Origin: Isoetes taiwanensis
Lineage: Eukaryota; Streptophyta; Lycopodiopsida; Isoetales; Isoetaceae
NCBI GenBank assembly: GCA_021234155.1
Contig: JAJEKV010000010.1
Location: 12,112,359-12,176,358, forward strand
Direction of reading: 5' to 3'
DNA length: 64,000 nucleotides
This document shows positions 10,450 to 21,779 of this stretch, in pieces; within the stretch, counting starts at the first letter, position 1, and each line of letters starts with the position of its first letter. The notes under the pieces were generated by a model. That model was not told the DNA's origin. It saw nothing but the letters and a program-made list of their open reading frames with translations, and made no database searches. The translations under genes and the position numbers were made by a program.

Positions 10450-11638
10450 ATGGCTAGGACGAAGCAGACCGCTCCTAAGGTAAGCAATGATGATAAGCCC
10501 AGTGCCCAAGTCCTCGCCACCGAGCAGAAACTCAAAGATGCCGAAGAGAAACTAAAGGCCGACATGGAGAGGAGACCTAGATACTACCGAAATCTAGAGA
10601 AGAGGCGGAAGAAAGAAGAGAAGACCAAGAGGAAAGAAGAGAAGGCAAAGAGGAAAGAGGAAAAAGCAAAGAGGAGAGAGGAGAGGGCAAGGAAGAAAGC
10701 ACGTGGGAGCAGCGAGGAGGCCGAAGAAGACCAAGGGCGCGAACAGGAAAACTAAGAGCGTGGAAGAACACCACAGGAAAGGCAAAAGGGTGATGACAGA
10801 CGAGCCCCCGCAGAAGAAGAGGAGGAGCTCGGTCAACATCGTCATCGGTGAACGACCCGAAGGCGACCAACCTCCATCGTCGTCGGAAGATTCGAGGGAC
10901 GCCTTGCTAACTTCTTGGAAGAAGTACTTGTAGGAAACAGGAGAATCCCCGCAGAAGAACAAGAACAATCATCCCGGAGACGATGAACCCCAAGAGGAGG
11001 GCCAAACCCCAGCCCAAGACCCGGCAGGACCCCAGAATGAACTACCCCCGCCAATGCCTCCACCGTTTTCGCAATGGCAAGAAGCGAGGAAGCTAGATGC
11101 AGACAAAGCAGCACCAAAGAAGGCGAAGAAAACGGCCAGAGAATCATACACTTTAGGGCCCGAGAGGAGGTACCAGAAAGAGTTAGCAGACTATACCGTA
11201 TATAAGAGGATGCACACCGAGTACAGTGCCTATTACGAGGCACACAAGGTAAAATATATTGAAGGAGGGCGGCCAACACGTGAGACACTCCAGCTGACAC
11301 CCCCACCAGAGCTTCCGGACCCCCCACAGAAGCCCAAGAGAAGATCCCAAAATTCAGTATTTGGGAAAGCCTTGCGAGAAATCCGACACTTCCAACGGAG
11401 TTATGGATTTCTTATTCCCAGAGCTGCATTCCAGAGATTTGTCCGGGAGATTTTGTGGGAATTCGACCCTGACAAGCGAGTAACCAACGACATGTTACTC
11501 GCTTTACAAGAAGCAGCAGAGATGGAGGCCGTGCAACACTTCGAAGATTCACTGGCATGCACGGTCCATGCAAAAAGAGTCACGCTTCAGCCAAAGGACA
11601 TGAGATTGGCTAAATACATCAAGAGGACAGATAAATAG
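10450..11638 (+). pseudogene. Retrotransposon-borne histone H3-like gene, copy A (frameshift and stop)
   Basis: ATG at 10450 gives MARTKQTAPK, the H3 tail with R8 changed to Pro. The frame then runs through an extreme Lys/Arg/Glu-rich stretch, shifts by +1 between about 10700 and 10750, and meets TAG at 10931-10933. The same frame continues through 'YYEAHKVKYIEGGRPT' and, from about 11366, a complete H3-like fold: 'ALREIRHFQRSYGFLIPRA', 'ALQEAAEMEAVQHFEDS', 'CTVHAKRVTLQPKDMRLA', ending at TAG 11636-11638. Loop 1 has the canonical length. Known: H3 pairs with H4 in the nucleosome. Its place between primer-binding site and gag, and its match in layout to copies B and C, show it travels with the element. 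The copy is probably dead, or its two breaks are sequencing errors. Confidence 0.88.
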
Positions 11639-12339
11639 AACAGAAGCTACTTTTTGTAACTGACAGGCTGATATGTAGTGTATGAAAATTTTGAATAATA
11701 AAGATATATAGTCGTTTAAAAATGTGTATTCCATTAGGTACAATAGTAGATCTGGAGCAAATGCGACAGTTGGCCAACACCTCCAAGAGTGCGCCAGAGC
11801 ATAGTTAGGTCCCAACCTAACCCCCTCCTCGCACACTCTTAGAGTCATCCAGCCAACTGGGGCCTTGATTAGCCCTACTTGCTCCAAACGTAGTAAATAA
11901 ACAAAGAAACTTGCATTTAGGAAGAAAATTAATAGAAATTTACCCCTTCCAGCTGATTCTTGGCATCCATTAGGCAGAGATAGGCCAACACTTCCAAGAG
12001 TGCGCCAGAGGCCACTTAGGTCCCAACCTAACACCCCCCTCGCGCACTCTTAGAGGCGTCCGATTTTTCAAACCCCATAACTTGAGCTACAGAGCTCTAA
12101 ATCGTCTAAAATTTGTTGCAATAGGACCATTAGACAGCCTAGAATCCATTTATGACCTCAAAATTAGGCAAGAAATGTCAAACCCCAGCTCAAAATGACC
12201 AAAATTGCTTAAACCCTTGAATTGTTTTTCCAAACTGTGGTTTGTTTGTAAATAGAAGCATACCCCAGTAGTACCTCACAAGTATTACCTTGGCTCAAAG
12301 CTGATGCCTTACTCCTAGATAGAAGTGCCCTAGAACACC
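11639..12339 (+). other. Spacer after the H3-like ORF of A, with two hairpins
   Basis: Non-coding. Hairpins at 11781-11844 and 11992-12055 repeat the CCAAGAGTGCGCC / GCGCACTCTTAGAG arms and the TTAGGTCCCAACCTAA core of the leader hairpins, so the H3-like ORF of A has the same hairpin type on both sides. I see no ORF here. Confidence 0.7.
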
Positions 12340-12344
12340 CCTTT
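12340..12344 (+). repeat. Target-site duplication of element B, left
   Basis: CCTTT directly before the 5' LTR; the same five bases follow the 3' LTR at 25515-25519. Confidence 0.9.
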
Positions 12345-13913
12345 TGTGACGCTTCCAAAGACATTATACGCCCCGTGACGTACATTGTAATTGCCACGCC
12401 AGCGACACGCCACCCCGATTGACGTGTACGCCAACGGATAGCCAGGTAAGTAGCCCTAGGGGGCAACTTGCTAGGAGTGTTCATATATTATTAATGTGCA
12501 CATGTGCACATTAATGAGGGCACACCTTTCCATGTTGGCATATTTTGCCACCTAGCCATTAAAGGCAAGTGGGGCCTTTCCAATTATCCCACATGCCAAA
12601 TTGGGTGATTGGAAACCCTAGCCTAAACCCCATGTCTATTTAGGGTAGGAAAACCCTAGCTTGCTAGTTTTTCGTCCCTTAGGGTTTTAGAGCTCAGGCT
12701 TTGGCTGCCCTGTGAGCCAAAAACCGCCCCCCCGCCCCAATCGCACCATCGCATCACCATTCCCCTCGCCGCCAGCCAGATGGATGGTTGAACTCGTGTC
12801 GAGGAGCCACTCAAGGATCAGGGTATTTTGGTCAATTTAATAGCTTAAACCGTCTTCTAGTCATAGAATCAGTAGGTTTAGACTATTAAATTGCCCATAG
12901 TAGCTATCTAGATCTTAGATCTCGGATACTAACTAAAGAACCTAACTCTATGCTTAGATCTAGTTCTTTAGTTCTTCTGTGATGCATTTGGATGATGTAT
13001 CTCTGTGAACTCCTTGTATTGGGAAGGGGGGTAGAGACCTAAAGCCTTGTAGATTGATGCTCCTAGAGTAGCCTCTCTAGCACACAAAGAGCTGGCGCCT
13101 CAGGCACAAGAGCCACACCGGTTGTGGGTGAAAGGGCCGACCGGGCTTATAAGGAGGTTCATGTTCTCGATTCTTGAACGACCCCTCCGGTGTGTAAAGA
13201 CCGCCGGGTCACTGCGGACTAGGTCTAATGGCTTGCCACCGCGCGTGGGCAAGGCATGGGCTCGACACTGCGTGAGGTGGTGAATATGACCTTCCATTGA
13301 GTTCAAGTCGAATACCCGGCAAAGGGGGTCTCTAGTCACCTTGAATCAGCATGGAGATCTCTCGAGGGAGTGATCCCTACCTGCCCCATCTGGAATCGGG
13401 GAGATGCAACCCGTGATATAGCCCCTTGGCTATGCATCCCATGGGCTACGCCAGTCCCAACACTTTTCAGCCTACTCGCAAAGTGTGCATGGGAGGGGGC
13501 GGATGGAGGGACAACCCTAGGCCATGTTCTTATGCCACCCAAATCCATTGCCATGAATTTCGCGCAAATGAACTCGAGACCCAAGCTTGTCGACCCATCC
13601 CTGTTCCGCGAGCCCCTGGTAGGATTCCCTATGTGATGTGCTGATCTTCGCCTATGCAGATATGTGGAGGACCATCCTTCGCGATGGTCATATGATGTTG
13701 ATGTATGTGCTAATCGACATGTATGTTTTTACGCCCGCAGCCTAGGTAGGCCCCGAGGGAGACAGGTAGAATGACACCTTCACTCTTCCCACCGACTCGC
13801 TACGGGTGCAAAGGATATGTGGAGGGCCCTGACGCGATGGAGCTGGTGTGGGGAAGAACTCCTGTTTGTATACCTGTGGAGTGCACCGTGATAATGTAGT
13901 AGGGGACGCCACG
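12345..13913 (+). repeat. 5' LTR of element B
   Basis: Starts TGTGACG and ends GGGGACGCCACG, a mutated form of GGGGACGTCACA. A perfect 26-base palindrome built on TTAATGTGCACA and its complement sits at 12490-12515. The LTR also holds several short frames, none recognisable. Confidence 0.9.
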
Positions 13914-13914
13914 G

Positions 13915-13926
13915 TGGTATCGAGCA
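13915..13926 (+). other. Primer-binding site of element B, degenerate
   Basis: TGGTATCGAGCA: the family's TGGTATCAGAGC with one base missing, one spacer base after the LTR. Confidence 0.75.
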
Positions 13927-14115
13927 ATGTTCTTGGAGACCAAGAGCAAAGCACCCCACCATGTTCCCAAGAGTACTAACCCGATAGGGTCCTCAAGCCT
14001 CGAAAAAGTGGGAAAATTTTTTTCTCACCTTTGTAGTTATGCTAAGCTAGTAACAATTAAGTGAATTGAAATTTAACAAGATTAAAAAGAATGAGCCAAA
14101 ATTTTTCAAGTAAGG

Positions 14116-14374
14116 TGGTCTCATTTCGCTACCGGGTCGCAAAAACTAACTTTTTGTTTTGAAGCGAGGCGCAAAGCTATGAGACATTGAGCCAAGAACA
14201 CCAAAACATGATGAATCTGAGAAAAAATAATGTGGTAAGGCTAATTCTAAGGTAGGAATTAGTTAGAATAGCATGTTTTAATTACCTAAAACCCTAGAAT
14301 GTATGAGATCTCATACCGCTACCGGTCGCAAAAACTAAACATTAGTATTGGAACGAGGCGCAAGCCGTGAGACC
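14116..14374 (+). repeat. Two leader hairpins of element B
   Basis: 14116-14186 and 14308-14374. Arms are GTCTCAT...ATGAGAC in the first and a worn TCTCATACCGC...GCCGTGAGA in the second, with AAAACTAA-type inner segments. They sit at the same place as the hairpins of C at 52564-52823. Confidence 0.65.
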
Positions 14375-14585
14375 AATGGGTAGAAAAAAAGTCCGAAATA
14401 AGTATAAGTTTTAGATAAATTGGTGCCTTAGCATGTTAAACAGAGCAACTTGAGTTTTGACCTAAAATTCCCCAAGCTATAAATAGATGTAGAACCCCTC
14501 ATTTTTTTGTCCAAGCCCTAGAAATCCGCCTCTTCCCAACTTAGGCGATCTTTCGGGCGATTTTATCCGATTGACGATCCGTAGC

Positions 14586-15824
14586 ATGGCCCGAACCAAA
14601 CAGATCAAGGGGAAGCGCCGCCCGTGCTAAAACCACCAATCGGTGACAGAGATCATTCGAAGATGCTTCGTGAGAGGCTCGCAAGAGGGGGTCGCTCGCC
14701 TTCTGGACGAAGAGCAAGACACCTCCGACTGATCGATGTCTTCAACCGCCAGGGAGGACGAGGCCACATCACCAAACTCCATGGACTAATTTGCAGACGA
14801 GGGAGGTGTATGAAGAAATAGAGCGGGAGATCCGGCAGCCAGAACAAGGCATTCATTCGCATCGCACCTTACGAGATCCTCGAAAGCAGATGAGCAGTGT
14901 GACGTCCGGAGCCACGGAGGTAGCAGAACCTTAGAAGGTTCATCGAAAGTACCGCGTAAGAAAAGGGAAGACAAAAAGAGGAAAAGGAAGGAAGAGGAAC
15001 AAAAGGCAAGCAGAAGAAAAGAAGAAGGAGAAAGGGAAGTTCGTGGGTCGCATAAGGAGAACGGCGGATCCGCCACAGGAAGAGGCCGAACCCAAATATT
15101 ATCATTAAGGAGCCGCAACCCGATGAACCCCAAACCCCTCCGACGACTCTTTTCCGAGGAGGACTTCGACCCTAATGCCGCAGGGAGGAGCTCTTCCAAG
15201 CACCCAAAGCGAGGAAATCGGAAGCACCCAGAAAGCAGCCAAAGACCGAGCAACCCCAAAGGGACCAAGTGCGCACTCCCGAAAATACCCGGCATGGGAT
15301 AGAAAGAAGAAACCAAGACCTGCCCGGAAGCCTACGCCACCGATGTGGTGAAGATCTACGAGAGGAAGATGAGGGAGCACGAGGCCTACATGAAGAAATG
15401 GGAGGCCTATAACCAATATTATCAAGAAAACAGGGTTAGGGTCATCGAGGGAGGGCGACCAACGGCAAAGAAACCTTAAAGCCGCCACCACCGGGCCCAA
15501 GGTTCCCAAGCCACCACCAAAGAAGAAAGCTGATAGAAAGGAGGTGGAGAGAAGAGCGCTTAAGGGGAGATTAGGCACTTCCACAAGAGCTACGGTCCTC
15601 CTAATCCCCGTGCCCCCTTCGCTCGGTTGGTGCGTGAAGTAATGCAGCCTACTGAGCGTACTTTAGAGTCACTGACGAGGGCGGCAGCAATGCAAGAGGC
15701 GGCTGAGGCAAAGATAGTACAACATTTTGAAGATTCGACAGCCTGCACTATCCACGCCAAGCGAGTAACCTTAATGCGACAAGACATGAGTCTTGCGACC
15801 CGCATTAAGGGAGAACGCCCTTAG
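14586..15824 (+). pseudogene. Retrotransposon-borne histone H3-like gene, copy B (badly decayed)
   Basis: ATG at 14586 gives MARTKQIKGK and stops after 14 codons; the first six residues equal the H3 start. Later pieces in shifting frames match the intact copy C: 'MLRERLARGGRSPSG', 'LIDVFNRQ', 'IYERKMREHEAYMKKWEAY', 'VIEGGRPTAKK' and, in the last open stretch (15627-15824), the second half of an H3 fold: '[19 protein letters not shown]', '[18 protein letters not shown]', ending 'TRIKGERP', close to the H3 end RIRGERA. The first half of the fold is spread over broken frames near 15540-15640. It is not expressible as a whole. It matters as a third independent copy at the same position in the element. 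Confidence 0.85.
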
Positions 15825-15969
15825 AAACTTTTGTTGTAAATAATTAAAAATTTTGTAATATAGAGCAATTTTGTGTACCTTGATAACATAAACTTGGGTA
15901 ATTAGAGCAAATTAATAAGTTTTAGCTTTTATTTCAGTGAAATAGGACATTTGGGAGTCGAGAGATATG

Positions 15970-16240
15970 ATGTCTCACATTTCGCCTCGTCAAAAAAACA
16001 AAAAAAGTTAGGATTGAAGCGAGGCGCAAGCTGTGAGACCTCGCCCATGCTTGACCAAAACAGCTCCAAATTGACCAAATAAGGGGTCGATTCTGCCTAA
16101 TTTGATGAGCCCATCACCCTTACACCATTAGTTTACCCAAGTTGGACATCTTTGATTAAAATGGGACTGATGTCTCACAGCTCGCGCCTGGTCGCAAAAC
16201 AAAAAGTTAGTTTTGAAGCGAGGCGCAAGCTGTGAGACCT
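15970..16240 (+). repeat. Two hairpins of element B between the H3-like ORF and ORF2
   Basis: 15970-16040 and 16170-16240. Arms TGTCTCACAGCTCGCGCC and GGCGCAAGCTGTGAGACC enclose a loop rich in AAACT/AGTTTT. They match the hairpins at 50645-50909 in element C. Confidence 0.75.
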
Positions 16241-16550
16241 CTTACCAATTCTTCACCAGGACTTGTCAAAGTCACCTTCAAACTACTGCATAGCATCTTT
16301 TAGGTAACCTAGCCTTGCTCAAGCATCTCCTATAGTCCTCAAACTCCTATTTTGACCTCAGATAAGTTAGAATTACCCAATCCTAGGAAATTTTCAAGTC
16401 ATCCAAAAATTAGGGTTTCCCCCTTTTCTATAAATAGACCCGTCACTTCTCACATAGCACCCTACAAATCTGCTCCTGCCCTTCTAGCCGATTTCCCAAC
16501 TCCCTGAGGCGCTCTTGCAACCGTTTGTTACCCTCTTCTGCAATTAATCA

Positions 16551-18101
16551 ATGGCAACTTCTGATTTCCAGAGATGGTACAGCGCCAGCGCTCATGCTGC
16601 TGAGGCCGACGTCGACCAAATCTTCCAGATCTTCAGGAAGGAGGTAGACGTCCAAGCAACCTTGCACGCGACCCCAGCTTATAGTAGAGTCTTGACTGAG
16701 TTCCAAGCTAGGGTAGAACCAGCGCTAGTGCAACTCCCCCCTTGTGTAGGATATTTTGTTCCTAGACAGTCCCTGCAGGCGGCATTAGACGATGTCCCGA
16801 ACATCGCCAAATACCTCACAAACAAAGCACACCGAACACCTGAGCCAATGGTCCTAATCACAACAGGGACCAAGTACTTCTCTTTCAACACCGCCACGCA
16901 ATCTTTCTCACCCACCGTCCGAGAACATTGTGGGGAAACCTCTATTCCCCATGGGCGTGGATCCATTAGCCGTAGCTTGGCCGAACAACGCGGCTCCTCA
17001 CACATGATGAACAGGAGCGGGAAGGGAAGGAAGAAGACTCCTGGATGAACAGAACTCCGAGGAGGAGGAAGACGATGTTGAGCTCGACCCGAGGAGGAGC
17101 AGCGACAAGCGAGCGGGAGTGGCAAGACTTCGAAGAAGCCCGGCAGACTCTCCCGAGTCGCGCGCCACCCCTCCGGGTTAGGCATCACAAGCCTAGCTCC
17201 CATTATCGCTGAAGGTGAGGAGTTTCTACTCCGAGCGACATTCAAAACCTCCCGGAGTGCAGGGAAAGGGAGTACCGACCTGAAGAGTTCGCGCACCAAC
17301 TCCGAAGAACGGACTTGGGCGACTTCATCGTCCGAGAGTCGACTTCCCCCTCCAAGTAAGGGAAGCCGACACTTACACGGGAGAGAGTTTACCTCCGACA
17401 TCCAAGCCCTCTGAACATCCCGTGCAGATCATGGAGGCGCATACAGGCCGAGAACAAGCTACCGACGGAGGAAGAGTTCCTTGCTCTCAGAACAGATGGG
17501 GATCCGCTATGCGACCTCAAACATCCTAACGGCAAGCTCGTCCGCAGCACCTCCCGGGATAGAGAAAGCGACTCGACCTCGGGGGAGGGCTTCAAAGAAG
17601 TCAAATGAGACTACAGGAGCTCACCACGGTGGAGGTTGATGATTTGAAGCGCATTAACGAGCTGGATACCGAGTGGTGGCGAGGACCCATCTCGCGCAAC
17701 GCATGTGTCATTACGCTATTACACCGCCATTGCCGATGGATGGAAGAATAGCGGTTATCCACATAAATTCACCCCCGAGGCGAGGAAGGAGTATCGGCTG
17801 CTGATTGCACTCTCAGATTCTAGGTGCATGCACGGCTACCCCTTAACACCGGTAGCATGCAATCCCGGTGAAAAGAGCGGTAGCACTCGACGCCTTCGAC
17901 TTCGCCATACCTTACAAAGAGCAAGGTTGTCGCGACAGCAGCCTTATACCTCCCACCGCGGTAATAGAAGATTTGGCAAGGGCATTACAAGGTGGAACTC
18001 CAGCCAATGTCCTTAGGAACTTGGGCCACTCAGTGGGAACAGCCCAAGTGAAAAAGTTCTGGAGGATAATCCATCTTACCGACATCAACGTAAATGATTA
18101 G
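16551..18101 (+). pseudogene. Element B ORF2, unrecognised protein, frameshifted
   Basis: Starts MATSDFQRWYSASAHAAEAD (16551) and stays open to about 17048, with 'AYSRVLTEFQARVEP', 'GYFVPRQSLQAALDDV' and 'NIAKYLTNKA'. It then continues in broken frames that match ORF2 of element C: 'EGEEFL' type segments, 'ELTTVEVDD', 'KRAVALDAFDFAIPYKEQG' and 'IEDLARALQGG', ending near 18101. No known family comes to mind. Its C-terminal part may be helix-rich and histone-fold-like (see findings); that is weak. It is conserved in place and sequence in B and C, so it belongs to the element. Confidence 0.7.
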
Positions 18102-18405
18102 CGAGTTGCAAGTTCTTGTATTAGTGTAATATAAAATATAAATATAACATTCTCTTGCACTATAAATGTTTTGTTGATATATTTTGTCCCCTCAACCATG
18201 CCAACAAACATAAATAATGCAAGAAAGCAAGGAAAACTAACCATGTAGATATGAACCACTTGTGTATGCAGCTAGAGGCCTAAGCGCAGGAGAACGACAA
18301 CTGCGGGAACTTACAGGGGAACCGCCCGAGTCCGGCCCATGCCACGGCAAGGAACCCTCGCTTGAAGAATTTGGACAAATGACCCCGTAAGAAGAAATAT
18401 CGCAA
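18102..18405 (+). other. Spacer between ORF2 and gag of element B
   Basis: AT-rich at first, then 'CCACGGCAAGGAACC' at about 18342-18356 and the run-in to gag. No ORF. The equivalent point in element C is an inversion breakpoint. Confidence 0.6.
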
Positions 18406-19545
18406 ATGAGGACGGACCTCGAGCAGATAAAGGCCTTGCTAGCCGCCCAAGCAGGAGCAGGATCGGTGGTAACGCTCAACTGCCGCAAGCATCAGCTCGG
18501 AGAACGCGAGAGAAAAGAAGAGGAGCAAGAGAGGAAGGTCCCCCAGCTCGGACTCCTCCGACTCAAGCTCAGATTCAGACTCCGATTCTGAGGAAGAAGA
18601 AGAGCAGAATCAAGCCCGAGCAGACGAAAGGCAGAGGAACCACCCGGAGGGACGACAAAGGGACACAAGAACCTCTGACTACCAGAAGAAAGTAGACTCT
18701 GCATTGGGAAATGTTTGGAAGGCCAGGAAGCTCGAGCAATTCTCAAAGCGAACAAAGTCGAATGGAGGCGAGGCTTGGCTTGATGAGATGAGCCGAATAC
18801 GGCAATGCCTATAGTATGAAGGATAAGGATAAAGGCCCGGGGGTGGCAACAAATAACCTGAAGGGAGCAAAGACGCATTTGGTGGAAGGGCTATGCCAAG
18901 GCTCATGGCTTAAGCAGGGATGCTTGCGTGTTCAAGAAGTTTGCTAAAGCCTTCAAAGCCATTACGTTCCAAGAGAGCACAAGTCCAAAGATGATGCAAA
19001 GCAGTTCTACGAGGTTGCGGCAAGGCAACAAGTCGATTAGAAAATACACACGAGGAATTTATGAGGCTAAGGTCAGTATGTGCCAAAGTTAGGTGAGAAG
19101 CATGCAGGGAAAGCTACATGGAAGGTCCGAATGAGGAGATCCGCATAAGCTTGTAAGGGCAATAAACCCTAGAACGGTGCTCGGCTGGAGTCCAAGGCAA
19201 TAAGCTTGCAAGGGCGGGACCTCCAGAATAGCGGGCGAGGCAACAATATTACCAAGATAAAGGCAAGGCGTGGCAGTTTTAGCCCGAGGGCGGCCCCAGG
19301 GACCAGCTAGAGCCCCATATAGTGGCAATCAAGGGAAACAAAGAGGAGAAGCGGTGTCCTTCAAAGACAAACAGGAAGGGTCAAACTACTCCAAAGCGGT
19401 CGATCCTTCTGCAGGCCATGCCCAAGGAAAAGAGACGAGGAGTGCATAGAAAAGCAAACTTTGCTTGGTGTTTCAGCCGAGCCATAGGACAGCCCAAACT
19501 GCCCATATGTCATGAGTGCAAATGCTAGCAGAGTTGGGAGATTGG
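18406..19545 (+). pseudogene. gag: gag of element B
   Basis: Begins MRTDLEQIKALLAAQAGAGS at 18406. A Ser/Arg/Glu-rich acidic stretch follows, then retrotrans_gag pieces in several frames matching 'EAWLDEMSEYGNAYGMKDKD' of element C, then a Lys-rich linker (19322-19528) and the remains of a zinc knuckle near 19465-19510. Many one-base indels break it, so no complete protein can be read. Gag forms the particle that packages element RNA. Confidence 0.8.
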
Positions 19546-19737
19546 GACACTGCAATCGGACGACGACGGCGAGGAGGCCCGCGACTACATTCAGGTGAGT
19601 GTCATATCTTTGCCGCAATAGATACTGAGCAAGCGAAAGCCAAGATAAAGTAATTTCCCACATTGGGAAGGCCAAGGCCAAGTCATTTATAGTCCCCGAT
19701 AGATTCGGGGAAGTAGCCATAACTTTGCATCTCCCGA
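19546..19737 (+). pseudogene. Protease region of element B, active site destroyed
   Basis: Matches the stretch in element C that reads '[15 protein letters not shown]', but the DSG motif is broken here by indels (the sequence reads through 'FIVPDRFGE'). The aspartic protease that would cut the polyprotein is not encoded. Confidence 0.65.
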
Positions 19738-21072
19738 ATGGTTCAAATGTTGAAGTTGAAACCATTAAAGTCAAAGCCAAGGCCCGTTGTCTTAGCAAGT
19801 GGAGCGAGAAGGCGACGGCGCGTAAAAAGAATCAACTTTGACATCGACTTGCGGGGATTAAGATCCGATATGGGGGCGGAGGTAATGGGCATCGGCAAAT
19901 ATGACTTGATAATAGGTATGGAGTACCTTGGACCAGCAGGGGCCATTATTGATTGTGGAAAGCGGAAGGTGACCTTCCCAGCACCCGACGGCAAGATCAT
20001 TGAGATAACAGGTAAAGAAGTTGTTCCCATCATGCAGTGTATGTCTTCTAAACGACTGTTCAAGTGCTTCAAGAGTGAGCAAGTGGCATACATTTTCAAG
20101 CTTGAGATTAGTGAGCCGGAATCGGAAGGAAGCAAAGAAGACAAGATGCTCAGCAAGTTGCCGAGGCAAATAGCTAAGTTGATCACAGAGTTCCACGATC
20201 TCTTTCCAGATGAGATCGAGCAGCTCCCTCCTTATAGAGGAGTCGAGTGCGAGATAGCACTCGAACCGGGGACAAAGCCAACAAGCAAGGCTCCATATAG
20301 AATGACAACGCAAGAGTTGTCGGAACTGAAGAAGCAGTTGCAGGAGCTGCTCGACCTAGGTTTCATTAGACCTAGTGTCTCGCCGTTTGGAGCGCCCATT
20401 CTTTTTGTCAAGAAGAAGGATGGATCTTTGAGAATGTGCATAGACTATAGACAGTTGAATAAGCACACCATTAAGAACAAGTACGCGCTCCCAAGATCAG
20501 ACGACTTGATGGATCAGCTTCAAGGAGCAAAGATCTTCTCCAAAATCGACTTAAGGTCGGGTTACCATCAGATACGGATAAAGGAGGAGGATATCCACAA
20601 GACCGCCTTCAGGACGCGGTATGGGCATTATGAGTTCACAGTGATGCCTTTCGGCTTATCAAATGCCCCCGCAACGTTCATGAGGCTCATGAACGATATC
20701 TTCAGGGAGTTCCTGGACACCTTTGTGATTGTTTTCTTTGATGACATTTTGGTGTATAGCAGATCCCTTGAAGAGCACGTGCAACACTTGAGAAGGGTGC
20801 TAGAGAAGTTGAAGAGGCACCAGTTGTACGCCAAGTTGTCGAAGTGCCACTTCGCAACAGAGAAGGTGGAATACCTTGGTCACGTGATCTCGGCAGAAGG
20901 CATCTCGACGGACCCCACCAAGATTGAGGCAGTGATCCAGTGGCCGGCGCCGAAGAATGTGCACGAGGTCAGAAGTTTTCTCGGTCTAGCAGGGTACTAC
21001 AGGAAGTTCGTGAAGAACTTTGCTAAGATAGCAGCCCCGCTTAACGGACTGACGAGGGGCGTGAGAAGGTGA
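19738..21072 (+). CDS. pol: Reverse transcriptase of element B, intact 444-codon frame
   Basis: Starts in the end of the protease ('[20 protein letters not shown]') and then carries the whole RT: '[19 protein letters not shown]', '[19 protein letters not shown]', '[19 protein letters not shown]', '[13 protein letters not shown]', '[20 protein letters not shown]', the catalytic '[12 protein letters not shown]' (about residues 331-342), '[10 protein letters not shown]' and '[20 protein letters not shown]'. This is typical of plant chromoviruses. It ends just before RNase H at a frame break ('TRGVRR', then stop). It copies element RNA into DNA in the virus-like particle. As the ATG lies inside the protease, this is a surviving open stretch of a polyprotein, not a natural gene start. 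Confidence 0.93.
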   Translation: MVQMLKLKPLKSKPRPVVLASGARRRRRVKRINFDIDLRGLRSDMGAEVMGIGKYDLIIGMEYLGPAGAIIDCGKRKVTFPAPDGKIIEITGKEVVPIMQCMSSKRLFKCFKSEQVAYIFKLEISEPESEGSKEDKMLSKLPRQIAKLITEFHDLFPDEIEQLPPYRGVECEIALEPGTKPTSKAPYRMTTQELSELKKQLQELLDLGFIRPSVSPFGAPILFVKKKDGSLRMCIDYRQLNKHTIKNKYALPRSDDLMDQLQGAKIFSKIDLRSGYHQIRIKEEDIHKTAFRTRYGHYEFTVMPFGLSNAPATFMRLMNDIFREFLDTFVIVFFDDILVYSRSLEEHVQHLRRVLEKLKRHQLYAKLSKCHFATEKVEYLGHVISAEGISTDPTKIEAVIQWPAPKNVHEVRSFLGLAGYYRKFVKNFAKIAAPLNGLTRGVRR

Positions 21073-21755
21073 AAGATTGGGTAGAGCATTGGCACAAGAA
21101 AGCCCAAAAGGGGTTTGAATTGTTGAAGGAAGCTTTAACAACAGCCCCAGTCTTAACCCTGCCAGACCCGGAGAAAGATAAGCTTGTAGCAACAGATGCG
21201 AGTAAGATAGCTACAGGTGCAGTGCTTATGCAAGAAGAGCGTGTGGTAGCGTATGATTCGGGAAGATGAAACGACGCCGAGGCAGCGCTACCCAACGATC
21301 GATCGAATTGCTTTGCGCAGTTGTCGGGGCGTTAAGAATATGGAGGCACTACCTCTTGGGAAGGAAGTTCCAATTGGATCACCGACCATCGAGCCTCCAA
21401 TATGTATTCACGCAACCACACCTCAATCTGAGGCGTGGAGATGGATGGAGTTCCTCGAGGAATACGACTTTGATATAGTCTACAAGCCGGGGAAGCTCAA
21501 TGTGGTAGCAGATGCGCTTTCAAGGCATCCCCTGACAACTAGAGTGCATTGCAATGCAATTTCGACGCTCTCCAGCGACTTTGGTAAGAAGATTGAAGAG
21601 TCCTTGCCAGGACGTGGATTTCGAGGGAAGTATGGGCAAGCCTCTCTAAGGAGGCTAGAAGCAGATAAAGAGCGGGAGGCCTTCAAGCATTATAAGAAGG
21701 AAGGCAACCTGTTATACCATAAGAACAAGTTGTGCGTGCAGAATCATCGGGTGTA
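21069..21755 (+). pseudogene. pol: RNase H and spacer of element B pol, frameshifted
   Basis: 'LTLPDPEKDKLVATDASKI' with the first catalytic Asp, '[13 protein letters not shown]', then a frame break near 21265 and a second piece '[19 protein letters not shown]', '[14 protein letters not shown]'. It degrades the RNA strand during reverse transcription. Confidence 0.82.
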
Positions 21756-21779
21756 AGGAAGTTGATCCTCCACGACCGC

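Noticed and set aside
10577-10968. Leu/Ser/Phe-rich minus-strand frames opposite the H3-like ORF of A
   Set aside because: They are the complement of the Lys/Arg/Glu-rich coding stretch and have no motif or element context.
13370-13954. Several 60-88 codon frames inside the LTRs (also near 24571, 31667, 53365 and 58441)
   Set aside because: They recur only because the LTR recurs, differ in frame and length between copies and have no recognisable motif.
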